From: Micropruina glycogenica
GTDB lineage: Bacteria; Actinomycetota; Actinomycetes; Propionibacteriales; Propionibacteriaceae
NCBI RefSeq assembly: GCF_039524395.1
Contig: NZ_BAAAGO010000015.1
Direction: 5' to 3' (one strand)
Length of the DNA stretch: 64,000 nucleotides
The position numbers and the translations under genes were made by a program. Shown here piece after piece: positions 52,792 to 61,686 of this stretch. The stretch's first letter is position 1; the number at the start of each line of letters is the position of its first letter. The notes beneath the pieces are model-generated. The model had not been told where the DNA came from. It worked only from the letters and a program-made list of their open reading frames with translations, and did not search any database.

Positions 52792-53448
52792 GTGCAACCC
52801 GGCATCGTGCTGATCAGCGACCCGCGTGTCACCAGCACGCCGGTGATCGACAACGGTGACCCCCTGGTCGACCTGCGCGGCCTGGCCAGGGTGCGCATCG
52901 ACACTCGCAAGAGCGACGTGTCGAACGCGTGGCACCTGGCCCGTCGCGGTCTGGCCGACCGATTGGCTGCCGCAGCCCTCGCCCTGCCGGACGGCCTCGA
53001 CCTGCTGATCGTCGAGGCGTACCGCTCCCCTGCCCGCCAACTGCACTACTGGAACCACTACTGCGCGCAGTTGCACGACCACTACCCCGATCTCTCCCCC
53101 GAGTTGCTGTACGACCTGGCCAGCCGATGGGTCGCTCCGCCCGACGTGGCTCCGCACAGCACCGGCGGAGCGGTCGACCTCACCCTCTGCGACGCCGCCG
53201 GCGTCGAACTCGACCTCGGCACCCCGCTGGACGCCACACCCGAACAGAGCGACGGCGCCTGCTACACCGACGCGCCACTCCCCCAGCTGGCGGCCGCCAA
53301 CCGTGCCGTGCTCGTGCACGTGCTGCGTGCAGCCGGACTGGTGAACTACCCCACCGAGTGGTGGCACTGGTCGTACGGCGAGCGCTACTGGGCCTTCAGC
53401 GCCGGTGCCGACCACGCCGTCTACGGCCCCATCGAGGCGCTGGAATAA
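52792..53448 (+). CDS. D-alanyl-D-alanine dipeptidase (VanX/DdpX-like, M15D)
   Basis: 218 residues from a GTG. Zinc dipeptidase marks: LLIVEAYRSPARQLHYW, HSTGGAVDLTLCDAAG (SxHxxGxAxD-type His and Asp) and YPTEWWHWSYGERYWAF (Glu and third zinc His). VanX-type enzymes cut D-Ala-D-Ala; without vanH/vanA neighbours the role is probably peptidoglycan turnover rather than vancomycin resistance. CAGACT lies 6 nt before the start. No signal peptide, so a cytoplasmic enzyme. Confidence 0.88.
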   Translation: MQPGIVLISDPRVTSTPVIDNGDPLVDLRGLARVRIDTRKSDVSNAWHLARRGLADRLAAAALALPDGLDLLIVEAYRSPARQLHYWNHYCAQLHDHYPDLSPELLYDLASRWVAPPDVAPHSTGGAVDLTLCDAAGVELDLGTPLDATPEQSDGACYTDAPLPQLAAANRAVLVHVLRAAGLVNYPTEWWHWSYGERYWAFSAGADHAVYGPIEALE

Positions 53449-53459
53449 CCACGCCTGAA

Positions 53460-53478
53460 AGTTGTTGAAACGACAACT
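53460..53478. promoter_or_regulatory. Palindromic operator before the flavin monooxygenase gene
   Basis: AGTTGT-N7-ACAACT (53460-53478) lies 15 bp before the ATG at 53494. The form resembles MarR-family operators that control oxidoreductase genes in response to thiol or electrophile stress. No MarR gene is adjacent, so the regulator would act in trans. Confidence 0.55.
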
Positions 53479-53493
53479 AAATCAGGAGTGATG

Positions 53494-54513
53494 ATGACCA
53501 AGAAGATCGGCTTTCTGTCGTTCGGCCACTACCGCGACGTGGCCGGCTCGCGGGTGCGCACCGCCGGTGACTCGCTGCGGCAGCACATCGACCTCGCAGT
53601 GGCCGCCGAGGCGGCCGGCCTCGACGGTGCGTGGGTGCGGGTGCATCACTTCGACCACAGCCTGGGCGCGCCGTTCCCGCTGCTGTCGGCGATGGCCGCG
53701 CGCACGTCGACCATCGACGTGGGCACGGGCGTGGTCGACCTGCGCTACGAGAACCCGCTGTACATGGCCGAAGAGGCCGGCGCCACCGACCTGATCAGCG
53801 CCGGACGACTGCAACTCGGCATCAGCCGCGGATCGCCCGAGCCGGCTGCCGACGGGCAGGCCCGGTTCGGCTACGAGTTGGCCGAGGGTCAGGACTGGTC
53901 GTCGCTGGCGCGGGGACGGGCCGAGGTGTTCCGCAACGCGATCGCCGGACGTCCGGTGGCCCGCTCGCAGCGGGCTCTGGCGCGCGGCGGCGAGGCGGAC
54001 CTGCCGATTCAGCCGCTGTCGCCCGGGCTACCCAACCGCATCTGGTGGGGTGCGGCCACCCAGGCTTCGGGACGGTGGGCCGGCGAGCAGGGGTACAACC
54101 TGCTGTCGAGCACGCTGCTGCTGGCCGACGACGGACGGCCGTTTCACATTCAGCAGGCCGATCAGGTGCGGGCCTACCGGGCGGCACTGGCCGAATCGGG
54201 GCTGACCACCGGCGGGCAGGCCGCGGTCACTCGCAGCGCCTTTCCCATCACCACCGACGAAGACAACGCGTTCTTCGGCCTCGATCGGGGCGGCACCGAC
54301 TCGGCCGGCATTCTCGACGGGTTGCCCGCCCGTTCGGGCCCCACGTTCGCCGGCAGCATCGACGAGGTGGCGTCCGCGCTGGCCGCCGACCAGGCGGTGC
54401 AGGCGGCCGACTACGTGCTGTTCGCGCTGCCGTCGATGTTGGGCGTCGACTACAACGCCCATCTGTTCGAGAACCTGGCCGCGGTGGCCCGTGAGCTGGG
54501 CTGGAAGGAGTGA
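53494..54513 (+). CDS. Luciferase-like (LLM) flavin-dependent monooxygenase
   Basis: 339 residues. TIM-barrel flavin enzyme: KKIGFLSFGHYRDVAGS, WVRVHHFDHSLGAPFPLLSAMAARTS, GTGVVDLRYENPLYMAEEAG and RLQLGISRGSPEP match the bacterial luciferase family; WWGAATQASGRWAGEQGYN supplies the later flavin-contact region. It probably uses FMNH2 and O2 on an unknown substrate. AGGAG at 53484-53488 supports the third of three start codons in a row. A palindromic operator overlaps the promoter. A small TPR gene follows after 5 bp. Confidence 0.85.
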   Translation: MTKKIGFLSFGHYRDVAGSRVRTAGDSLRQHIDLAVAAEAAGLDGAWVRVHHFDHSLGAPFPLLSAMAARTSTIDVGTGVVDLRYENPLYMAEEAGATDLISAGRLQLGISRGSPEPAADGQARFGYELAEGQDWSSLARGRAEVFRNAIAGRPVARSQRALARGGEADLPIQPLSPGLPNRIWWGAATQASGRWAGEQGYNLLSSTLLLADDGRPFHIQQADQVRAYRAALAESGLTTGGQAAVTRSAFPITTDEDNAFFGLDRGGTDSAGILDGLPARSGPTFAGSIDEVASALAADQAVQAADYVLFALPSMLGVDYNAHLFENLAAVARELGWKE

Positions 54514-54518
54514 GAAAG

Positions 54519-54878
54519 ATGACCACCACGACCGACATCACCCTGTACGACTGGCAGGCGGCCCTGCTCGCCTTCAACACCCGCGACTACCGCACGGCGG
54601 TGCAGCGCTTCGAGAAGGTGCTCGAGGCTCAGCCGGGCCACACCGATGCGCGTGAGTACCTGGCGCGGACGTACTACCTGCGGGCGTCGCTGCCGCTGGC
54701 CGAACGCGAGGCCCGCACGATTCTCGAGGCCGACCCGACCAACGAGTACGTCACCCTGCTGCTGGCCAGGGTGCTCGAACGGCAGAGCCGCCACGACGAG
54801 GCGGCAGCCGTGCGCAAGGTGCTGGTCGCCCTGACCGGCGACGAGCGGCACGGCCCGACCCATCAGGCGCTGGCCTGA
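54519..54878 (+). CDS. Tetratricopeptide-repeat protein
   Basis: 119 residues made of about three TPR units: WQAALLAFNTRDYRTAVQRF, DAREYLARTYYLRASLPLAE and EYVTLLLARVLERQSRHDEAA. It is a protein-interaction scaffold of unknown partner. AAGGAG at 54504-54509 lies in the end of the monooxygenase gene and the two genes are 5 bp apart, so they are cotranscribed. Similar small TPR proteins often follow oxidoreductase genes in actinobacteria, function unknown. Confidence 0.8.
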   Translation: MTTTTDITLYDWQAALLAFNTRDYRTAVQRFEKVLEAQPGHTDAREYLARTYYLRASLPLAEREARTILEADPTNEYVTLLLARVLERQSRHDEAAAVRKVLVALTGDERHGPTHQALA

Positions 54879-54902
54879 CCAGCGACAGGTCGGCCAACGG
54901 TC

Positions 54903-56237
54903 TCAGTCGAGGGACGCTTCGAGCAGCCGCAGCCACACCTCACTGGCGGTCGGAAAGCTCGGCACCGCATGCCACAACTGGTCGAGCGTCATGCGGCCGA
55001 CCACGGCGACCGTGGCGGCGTGCACCAGTTCGGCGACCTCGGGCCCCACGAAGGTGGCGCCCAGCAGCCGTCCGTCACCGGCCACCACCAGCCGCGCCTT
55101 GCCCTCGGGGTGGTCGACCAGCAGGTTGACCCCTGAGGCCGAGGTGATCGGCACGTCCAGCGCGTAGGCGCCGGGTTCGTCGGCCCGGGCCTGCTCCAGC
55201 GTCGGGCCGACCGCGGCCACCTCGGGGTCGGTGAAGATCACCTGCGGCACCGGAATGTGACCCGGTGCCGACGGCACCGGAACGCCCAGCATCTCGTCGC
55301 GCAACCGCCCGCCGAGCAGCCGGGCGCGGTACTTGCCCCAATGGGTCAGCGCCGGCTCGCCCGACACGTCGCCCACCAGGTGCAACCAGGCGGGACGCTC
55401 TTGGCCCGGCAACGCCTCGGTGTTCAGTCGTCGTCCGGTGGCGACCAGCACTTCGTCGAACTCTTCCCACTGGTCGTCGCCCTGCAGCCGGACGGGGCCT
55501 CCGTGCAGCCGTCCGAGCCCGTCGTTGAGGTCGCCCGGACGCTCGGCGGCACCCACGCTCACGCCCAGCCGCACGTCGATGCCCTGGCGACGCAGACCCT
55601 CGAGCACGAGGTCGGCGGCGAAGGGCTCCACCCGATCGAGCAGCGTGCGGCGCACGAACATGGTGACCGAACTGCCCAGCGCCGCCAGCCAGGTCGCCGC
55701 CTCGCAGGCCACCACTCCCCCGCCGACGATGGCCAGCCGCTCGGGTATGTCGACCACTCCGGTGGCGTCACGGTTGGTCCACGGGCTCACCGGCGCGAAG
55801 GCGTCGGGAATGGCCGGCGAACTGCCGGTGGCGACCACCACGGCGTGCCGGGCCGTGAGCGTGCGATCGCCCACGCTCACCTGACGCTCGCCGGTGACCC
55901 GGCCCTCGCCGCGCACCACGTCGATGCCGACCGATTCGGCCCAGCCGGCGCCGCCACTGTCGTCGTAGTTGCTCACCCAGTAGTCGCGGCGGGCCAACAG
56001 CGCGTCGGGGTCGATCCTCGTGGGCCGCAGCCCCTGCAGGTCGGCACTGACGGCGGCAACGGTCGGGGGTCGCAGCAGTGCCTTACTGGGAATGCAGGCG
56101 TAGAACGAGCACTCGCCGCCCACCAGTTCACGCTCGACCAGGCAGGCGGTGCGGTCGGTGCCCCGCACCGCGTACTGGGCCGCGTTCTCGCCCACCGGGC
56201 CGGCACCGATCACGATCACGTCGTATTCGTCGGTCAT
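54903..56237 (-). CDS. FAD/NAD(P) pyridine nucleotide-disulfide oxidoreductase
   Basis: 444 residues. FAD motif VIVIGAGPVGENAAQYAV, redox pair GGECSFYACIPSKALLRP (Cys-x4-Cys as in glutathione, mycothione, mercuric and lipoamide reductases), second Rossmann LAIVGGGVVACEAATWLAAL and dimerisation domain with PQVIFTDPEVAAVG. The usual His-Glu near the C-terminus (HxxPTxSE) is replaced by HAVPSFPTASE, so His and Glu remain but spacing differs. The true electron acceptor is uncertain. It is convergent with the TPR gene. Confidence 0.85.
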   Translation of the reverse strand: MTDEYDVIVIGAGPVGENAAQYAVRGTDRTACLVERELVGGECSFYACIPSKALLRPPTVAAVSADLQGLRPTRIDPDALLARRDYWVSNYDDSGGAGWAESVGIDVVRGEGRVTGERQVSVGDRTLTARHAVVVATGSSPAIPDAFAPVSPWTNRDATGVVDIPERLAIVGGGVVACEAATWLAALGSSVTMFVRRTLLDRVEPFAADLVLEGLRRQGIDVRLGVSVGAAERPGDLNDGLGRLHGGPVRLQGDDQWEEFDEVLVATGRRLNTEALPGQERPAWLHLVGDVSGEPALTHWGKYRARLLGGRLRDEMLGVPVPSAPGHIPVPQVIFTDPEVAAVGPTLEQARADEPGAYALDVPITSASGVNLLVDHPEGKARLVVAGDGRLLGATFVGPEVAELVHAATVAVVGRMTLDQLWHAVPSFPTASEVWLRLLEASLD

Positions 56238-56300
56238 GGCGCCATGCTGGTGCGCCACGGCACCGACCGCAAGCGTTCGACGACGTCCAGGTGAACATGC

Positions 56301-56336
56301 GAAGCGGCCGGCACCCCACAGGGTGCCGGCCGCTTC
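56301..56336 (-). terminator. Strong terminator after the GlsB-like gene
   Basis: GAAGCGGCCGGCACCC (56301-56316) and GGGTGCCGGCCGCTTC (56321-56336) form a perfect 16-bp stem with a 4-nt CACA loop. It lies 10 bp past the stop of the minus-strand gene at 56347 and upstream of the oxidoreductase start, so it separates two tandem units. Confidence 0.85.
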
Positions 56337-56346
56337 GACCAACGGG

Positions 56347-56610
56347 TCAGGCTGATCGACGGCCGGTGACCATGCCGACGATCCAGAGCAGCAGCACCGC
56401 CCCACCGATGGCGGTGAGCATGCTGAAGATCCAGCCCCCGCCGCCCACGCCGAAGGCGGTGAGAATCCACCCGCCGAGCAGGCCGCCGACGATGCCGACG
56501 ATGATGTTCATCACGATGCCCATCGAGGCATCGGTCTTCATGATCTTGCTAGCGATCCAGCCGGCGATGCCGCCGAAAATGATCCAACCCAGAAATCCCC
56601 AACTCGGCAT
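56347..56610 (-). CDS. GlsB/YeaQ/YmgE-family stress membrane protein
   Basis: 87 residues, three glycine-rich membrane helices: FLGWIIFGGIAGWIASKIM, GIVMNIIVGIVGGLLGGWIL and IFSMLTAIGGAVLLLWIVG. This transglycosylase-associated family is common and linked to general stress; no enzymatic role is proven. AAGGAG lies 8 nt before the ATG, and a strong hairpin follows the stop, so it is a monocistronic unit. Confidence 0.88.
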   Translation of the reverse strand: MPSWGFLGWIIFGGIAGWIASKIMKTDASMGIVMNIIVGIVGGLLGGWILTAFGVGGGGWIFSMLTAIGGAVLLLWIVGMVTGRRSA

Positions 56611-56773
56611 GTCATTGCTCCTTGTCTAGAGGTCGATGTAGCGGTTCAACTGTAGGTCGGGCAGTGCCTCAAACGCCGTAGGGGATGCCCTGGGTCGTCC
56701 ACTCAACCCTTTGGGGTGCACTCTCGGGGTACTGGACGGGACAAGGTTCAGGGTGCACACTTAATGAGTGTCG

Positions 56774-57439
56774 ATGAAGCCTGATGACTTAAGCATCTGG
56801 GCGGTGGTGACCGCCGACCAGCGCAACAGCCGTCGCTCGGTCGATCGGGTACCAGAGGCTCTGGAGGCCCTGCAGTCCGCCGTGGGCGACCGGTTTCGGC
56901 TCACCTTCGAGCGAACCGCCGGTGATGAAGTGCAGGGCCTGACCGGCGACCCGGGCGCGGTGGTGGACGCCGTGCTCACCCTGACCAGACTTCCCGACTG
57001 GCACCTCGGCATCGGCCTGGGGTCGGTGGAACTGCCGCTGCCGGGCTCGACCCGTGAGGCGCGCGGCCCGGCCTACCTGGCCGCCCGGGCCGCGGTCGAG
57101 CAGGCCCGCAGCGCCCCCGCGCATCTGCGGCTGCTCGGCCCCGAGACCACGGACGCCGGAACTGTCGGTGCCGGCTTCTATGGTGAAGACGTGGTGCAGC
57201 AGGCCGAGTCGGCCCTGGTGCTGTTGCGCGCACTGGTCAGCCGACGCACCCCCGAGGGTTGGGAGATCATGGACGTTCTGAACGAAACCGGTAGCGGAGC
57301 CGCAGCATCGGCCCGATTGGGCATCAGCCCGTCCGCGGTGTCGCAACGGGCGACGCGCTCAGCCAGGCGCGAAAGCGAGCTCGGTGCCGAGCTGTGCCGC
57401 CGGCTGCTCGCGCGGGCCATGGGTGTGGCGGCGTCATGA
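56774..57439 (+). CDS. SatD-like protein with C-terminal HTH
   Basis: 221 residues. The N-terminal part (LSIWAVVTADQRNSRRSVDR, FERTAGDEVQGLTGDPGAVV) resembles SatD-family proteins. The C-terminal ASARLGISPSAVSQRATRSARR looks like a helix-turn-helix, so a regulator is possible. Next is a membrane protein gene with an ATGA overlap, which recalls the satD-satE pair of secretion-stress loci in Firmicutes. A GTG at 56768 is an alternative start. The molecular function is unknown. Confidence 0.65.
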   Translation: MKPDDLSIWAVVTADQRNSRRSVDRVPEALEALQSAVGDRFRLTFERTAGDEVQGLTGDPGAVVDAVLTLTRLPDWHLGIGLGSVELPLPGSTREARGPAYLAARAAVEQARSAPAHLRLLGPETTDAGTVGAGFYGEDVVQQAESALVLLRALVSRRTPEGWEIMDVLNETGSGAAASARLGISPSAVSQRATRSARRESELGAELCRRLLARAMGVAAS

Positions 57440-57858
57440 CCGTGCTGCTGGTGATCGCGAAGATCGTCATCGTGCTCGCGCTGGGGGCCGTTGCGGTGCT
57501 GCTGGGCGGTCGAGCCGTCACCCGGGTCTTTCGGCTGGCCGAGCGCACCCGGGCCACCGAGTTGCCCGAGCAGAACGGTGCACTCGAAACCGTGGCGCCG
57601 CTCACCTACGCCGCCACCTACCTGCGTGGTGGCGAATGGATCGGCTACCTCGAACGACTGGCCGTGTTCGGGGCACTGCTGGTGGGCTTTCCCGAAGGAA
57701 TCGCCGTCGCCATGGTGGTCAAGAGCTTCGCGCGCTACCCCGAAATCAAGGCCAGCAGTACCGGTGCCGCCGAACGGTTCATCATCGGCACCTTCGTCAG
57801 CGTGCTGTTCGCCAGCGCCTGTGCCCTGGCGGCGGCATGGTTGATTCGGCTGTTCTGA
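57436..57858 (+). CDS. Small integral membrane protein
   Basis: 140 residues with about three hydrophobic segments: LLVIAKIVIVLALGAVAVLLGG, the central LAVFGALLVGFPEGIAVAMVV and IGTFVSVLFASACALAAAWLI. The central EWIGYLERLAVFGALLVG matches membrane partners often found beside SatD-like proteins. It is coupled to both neighbours: its start overlaps the SatD-like stop and its end overlaps the HD gene by 22 bp. Function unknown. Confidence 0.7.
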   Translation: MTVLLVIAKIVIVLALGAVAVLLGGRAVTRVFRLAERTRATELPEQNGALETVAPLTYAATYLRGGEWIGYLERLAVFGALLVGFPEGIAVAMVVKSFARYPEIKASSTGAAERFIIGTFVSVLFASACALAAAWLIRLF

Positions 57859-58424
57859 GCCGGCTCGGCTGGCCGCTGCCGGGGCATCAGGCACTCGCCG
57901 CCGACCTGCTCGCCCGGTGGTCCGAGCCGCACCGCAGCTATCACGACCTGCGGCACCTGGGCGAGTGCATCGAGGCTTGCGAGTCGCTGGGCGGCGGCCG
58001 CGCCGAAGCCCTGGGCCTGTGGTTCCACGACGCCGTGCACACCGGCAACCCCGGGCCCGACGAGGCCGCCTCGGCGGCACTTGCCGACCACCTGCTCACT
58101 CCCCTGCTGTCTGCGCCTGACGTGGCCGAGGTCGTCCGGCTGGTGCTGGTGACCGAGCACCACGTGGTGCCACCCCACGATCACCCCGCCGCCATCGTCA
58201 GTGACGCCGACCTGTGGGTGCTGGGTGCCGACGCCGCCCGGTACGCCGAATCGGTGGCCGACCTGAAGGCCGAGTGCGGTCTGGGTGCACAGGCGTGGGC
58301 GGTGACGCGCCGTGGGCAGTTGCTCCGTCGCCTGGCTGCGCCGATCTATGCCACCGAGCGGGGACGGCTGCGCGAACCCGCGGCCCGGCGCAACCTCACC
58401 GCCGAACTGGCGGGCCTGCGATGA
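57837..58424 (+). CDS. HD-domain phosphohydrolase-like protein
   Basis: 195 residues. Metal-binding pattern RSYHDLRHLGECIEACE, GLWFHDAVHTGN and ASAALADHL is that of predicted metal-dependent HD-superfamily hydrolases; VTEHHVVPPHDHPAAIVSDADLWVLGAD completes the later His/Asp set. A nucleotide or related phosphoester may be the substrate. The ATG lies 22 bp inside the preceding gene, so it belongs to the SatD-like/membrane/HD operon. Confidence 0.8.
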   Translation: MVDSAVLSRLGWPLPGHQALAADLLARWSEPHRSYHDLRHLGECIEACESLGGGRAEALGLWFHDAVHTGNPGPDEAASAALADHLLTPLLSAPDVAEVVRLVLVTEHHVVPPHDHPAAIVSDADLWVLGADAARYAESVADLKAECGLGAQAWAVTRRGQLLRRLAAPIYATERGRLREPAARRNLTAELAGLR

Positions 58425-58494
58425 CGCCGATGATTTGGCGGGGCCGCGGGCACAGCCGTAGCGTGAACCCTTCGCCACGACGAAGGGGGGTGCC

Positions 58495-59952
58495 ATGGCC
58501 CAGCCGACCACAGCGACCGTCGACCAGCACTGGCTGAGTGCACGCGACCGCTCGGTGATCGCCATTCTGCTCGTCTCGACGTTCGTGGTGATCCTCAACG
58601 AGACCGCCCTCAACGTGGCGCTGACCTCGATCATGGCCGACTTGGCTGTCGACGAACGTGACGTGCAGTGGCTGACCACCGCCTTTCTGCTCACCATGGC
58701 CGTGGTGATTCCGATCACCGGCTGGCTGCTCGAACGCATCCCCACCCGATCGGCGTTTCTGCTGGCCCTGATTCTGTTCACCACCGGCACGCTCATCTGC
58801 GCAGTGGCGCCCGTGTTCGGCCTGGTGCTGGCCGGACGCATCGTGCAGGCCAGCGGCACGGCCGTCATGCTGCCGCTGCTGATGACCACCGTCATGCAGT
58901 TGGTGCCGCCCGCCCACCGCGGCGCGATCATGGGCAACATCTCGATGGTCATCTCGGTCGCTCCGGCCATCGGCCCGACGATGGCCGGCCTGGTGCTGCA
59001 CGTCACCACCTGGCGCGGCGTGTTCGGCCTGATGGTGCCGATCGGGTTGATCATGCTGGCCATCGGCGCGTGGCGCATGGTCACCGTCAACGAGCCGATG
59101 CGGGTGCCGCTCGACGCCTGGTCGGTGCCGCTCACGGTGCTGGGCTTCGGCGGCCTGGTCTACGGGCTCAGCCTGATCGGCGACGCCACCGTGCCGCGGG
59201 TCGAGTTGATCGCCTCGTTCGTGGTGGGGGCACTCGCCTTGGCGGCATTTCTGTGGCGCCAGCTCGCCCTGGCCCGCGCCGGCCGTGGGCCTCTGCTCGA
59301 CCTGCGCGTCTTTCAGCAGTCGGCCTTCACCGTCAGCGTGATCGTGATGGCGCTGGCCATGATGGCGCTGTTCGGAACCATCATCATTCTGCCCCTGATT
59401 CTGCAGCGGGCGCTGCACCTCGACCCGCTCACGGTCGGGCTGATGCTGCTACCCGGCGGTCTGTTGATGGGGCTGCTCGGCCCGGTGACCGGACGGCTGT
59501 TCGACCGCGTCGGCCCGCGGCCGTTGATGCTGCCCGCCAGCGTGGTGATCGCTGGAGTGTTCTGGCTGCTGTCGACCATTCAGCTCAGCACGCCGTGGTG
59601 GCTCGTGGTGGCGGCGCACATGGCGATGAGCGCCTCGTTCGCCTTCATGTTCACTCCCCTGTTCACCATCGCCCTCGGCTCGCTGCCCAAAGACCTGTAT
59701 TCGCACGGCTCAGCCGTCGTGGGCACCGTGCAGCAGGTCGCCGGCGCGTTCGGTACGGCGGTGTTCGTCACCGCCATGGCGTCACAGTCGGCGGCGGCGC
59801 AGGCGTCCGGCACCCCGGTCGAGGCAGCTCTGCTGATCGGCTCACGGGTGGCGTTTCTGGGGGCGGGCGCGGTGTGGACGCTGGCGATCATCGCCACCCT
59901 GTTCATCAGGGCGCCCGAATTGAGCGGCGACGAGCCGACGATGCACCACTGA
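58495..59952 (+). CDS. DHA2-family (14-helix) MFS drug exporter
   Basis: 485 residues. VVILNETALNVALTSIMADL is the DHA2 first helix; WLTTAFLLTMAVVIPITGWL and AGRIVQASGTAVMLPLLMTTVMQLVP (motif C-like) follow, and PVTGRLFDRVGPRPLM is motif A of the second half. About 14 helices. Proton-driven multidrug export is likely. GAAGGGGGG lies upstream of the ATG. No TetR or MarR gene is adjacent. Confidence 0.9.
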   Translation: MAQPTTATVDQHWLSARDRSVIAILLVSTFVVILNETALNVALTSIMADLAVDERDVQWLTTAFLLTMAVVIPITGWLLERIPTRSAFLLALILFTTGTLICAVAPVFGLVLAGRIVQASGTAVMLPLLMTTVMQLVPPAHRGAIMGNISMVISVAPAIGPTMAGLVLHVTTWRGVFGLMVPIGLIMLAIGAWRMVTVNEPMRVPLDAWSVPLTVLGFGGLVYGLSLIGDATVPRVELIASFVVGALALAAFLWRQLALARAGRGPLLDLRVFQQSAFTVSVIVMALAMMALFGTIIILPLILQRALHLDPLTVGLMLLPGGLLMGLLGPVTGRLFDRVGPRPLMLPASVVIAGVFWLLSTIQLSTPWWLVVAAHMAMSASFAFMFTPLFTIALGSLPKDLYSHGSAVVGTVQQVAGAFGTAVFVTAMASQSAAAQASGTPVEAALLIGSRVAFLGAGAVWTLAIIATLFIRAPELSGDEPTMHH

Positions 59953-60043
59953 ATCGAGCGGTGAAACCGCTTGCCGTTGGGTTCTCGACCGTAACCTGAC
60001 GAATCGCTGGTGGGGGCGGCGCGATTGGTGCACGATTGCCCTC

Positions 60044-60892
60044 ATGGCGAAACCTGCGAAGCTCGACAACGAGATGTACGAGGCCGAACTGCACCGGTTG
60101 CAGGCCGAACTGGTCGAGATGCAGGAATGGGTCAAGCAAGAGAACAAACGCCTCGTGGTGATCTTCGAAGGACGCGACGCCGCCGGCAAGGGCGGCGCCA
60201 TCAAACGCATCACCGAGTACCTCAACCCCCGCATCGCCCAAGTGGTCGCACTGCCGGCGCCGACCGAGCGGCAACAGACTCAGTGGTACTTTCAGCGCTA
60301 CATTCAGCACCTGCCCTCGGCCGGCCAGATCAAGCTCTTCGACCGCTCGTGGTACAACCGCGCCGGCGTCGAACGGGTGATGGGCTACTGCACCGCCGAG
60401 GAACATCGCCGCTTTCTGCGCCAGTGCCCGATCTTCGAGCGCATGCTGATGGAAGACGGCATCTTGCTGCGCAAGTACTGGTTCTCGGTGTCTGACAAGC
60501 AACAGGAGAAGCGGTTCAAGTCGCGGCTCACCGACCCGATGCGGCGATGGAAGCTCTCGCCCACCGACCTGGAGTCGCTGACCCGGTGGGAGGACTACTC
60601 ACGGGCCAAGGACGAGATGTTCGTGCACACCGACATTCCCGAGGCGCGCTGGAACGTCGTCGAGAGCGAAGACAAGAAGCGGGCGCGCATCAACATGATC
60701 GCCCACCTGCTGTCGTCCATTCCCTACGAGAAGGTCGAGCGCACCCAACTGAAGCTGCCCAAGCGGCCGGCTTCGACCGGCTATCAGCGCACCGATCGCA
60801 ACCTGCAGTACGAGGTGCCCGATCACGCCGCCGGCCTGACCAAAGAAGACGGCGCAGTGGTCTATGTCGACCCCGAAGATGACGACAGCTGA
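60044..60892 (+). CDS. ppk2: Polyphosphate kinase 2
   Basis: 282 residues, a one-domain PPK2. Walker A IFEGRDAAGKGGAIKRITEY, lid module region RWYFQR-like QTQWYFQRYIQHLPSAGQ, and Walker B LFDRSWYNRAGVERVMGYC are visible; DPMRRWKLSPTDLESLTRWEDY is also family-typical. It phosphorylates nucleoside mono- or diphosphates with polyphosphate, or the reverse; class I (diphosphate-preferring) is most likely from the Walker A sequence but not certain. CACGAT 7 nt before the ATG fits the leaderless pattern. Confidence 0.93.
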   Translation: MAKPAKLDNEMYEAELHRLQAELVEMQEWVKQENKRLVVIFEGRDAAGKGGAIKRITEYLNPRIAQVVALPAPTERQQTQWYFQRYIQHLPSAGQIKLFDRSWYNRAGVERVMGYCTAEEHRRFLRQCPIFERMLMEDGILLRKYWFSVSDKQQEKRFKSRLTDPMRRWKLSPTDLESLTRWEDYSRAKDEMFVHTDIPEARWNVVESEDKKRARINMIAHLLSSIPYEKVERTQLKLPKRPASTGYQRTDRNLQYEVPDHAAGLTKEDGAVVYVDPEDDDS

Positions 60893-60966
60893 GCGGTAGG
60901 TAACATCGCACCCTATGGGTCACCTCACCCTGCCCTTTTGGGTGGTGCGAGTGGCACAATGTCTCG

Positions 60967-61626
60967 GTGCAGACTAAACGTCCGATTCGGGTGGCGCTGG
61001 TCAACGACTACGAGGTCGTGGTCGCGGGGTTGAACCAGATGTTCGCCAACTACACCGACCGCATCGAGGTCGTGAAACTCATCGCCAACCGCGAGGTGCG
61101 TGAACGGGTCGACATCGCACTCTACGACAGCTTCGGCCAGACCGCACCCGAGGCCGACTCCGTCGAGCGCGTGCTGCGCAACCCCCTGGTGAAGCGCACC
61201 GTCGTCTACACCTGGAACTTCCAGCCCGCACGGGTGAACCAAGCCACCCACGAGGGTGCATCCGGCTACCTGTCCAAGACGCTGCCCGCCCGTGAGTTGG
61301 TGGACGCCCTGGAGCAGGTGCACGCCGGCAAGTTGGTGGTCAGCCCCGTCCCCAGGGCGGCGAACCCGACCGGCGGCAACTGGCCCGGCCGTGAAGAGGG
61401 CCTGTCGTACCGCGAGAGCGAAGTGATCGCGCTGATCACCGAAGGTCTGTCGAACGCCGAGATCGCCACGACGATGTACCTCAGCCCGAACTCGGTCAAG
61501 AGCTACATTCGCTCGGCCTACCGCAAGATCGGCGTGGCCCGGCGCTCGCAGGCAGTGGCGTGGGGCATGCGGCACGGCTTTGCCGCCGACCACCTGCGCC
61601 TCGACCCCGACGACGTACCCGCCTGA
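60967..61626 (+). CDS. NarL/LuxR-type response regulator, orphan
   Basis: 219 residues. Receiver domain: VALVNDYEVVVAGLNQMF (acidic pocket Asn-Asp instead of Asp-Asp), IALYDSFGQ (probable phosphoacceptor Asp), VVYTWN and GYLSKTLPA (conserved Lys). The C-terminal LuxR helix-turn-helix is LSYRESEVIALITEGLSNAEIATTMYLSPNSVKSYIRSAYRKIG. No sensor kinase gene is adjacent. CACAAT at 60955-60960 lies 6 nt before the GTG start, so the mRNA should be leaderless. Confidence 0.88.
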   Translation: MQTKRPIRVALVNDYEVVVAGLNQMFANYTDRIEVVKLIANREVRERVDIALYDSFGQTAPEADSVERVLRNPLVKRTVVYTWNFQPARVNQATHEGASGYLSKTLPARELVDALEQVHAGKLVVSPVPRAANPTGGNWPGREEGLSYRESEVIALITEGLSNAEIATTMYLSPNSVKSYIRSAYRKIGVARRSQAVAWGMRHGFAADHLRLDPDDVPA

Positions 61627-61686
61627 TCACCTCGATGGTCGAGCTCGTCGAGACGTCCGTCTCGAATGGCTCGACCGACCAGCCGC

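Noticed and set aside
52792..53448. VanX-like gene as evidence for vancomycin resistance.
   Set aside because: No vanH, vanA or vanRS-like genes are nearby; single VanX/DdpX-type dipeptidases are common in peptidoglycan turnover.
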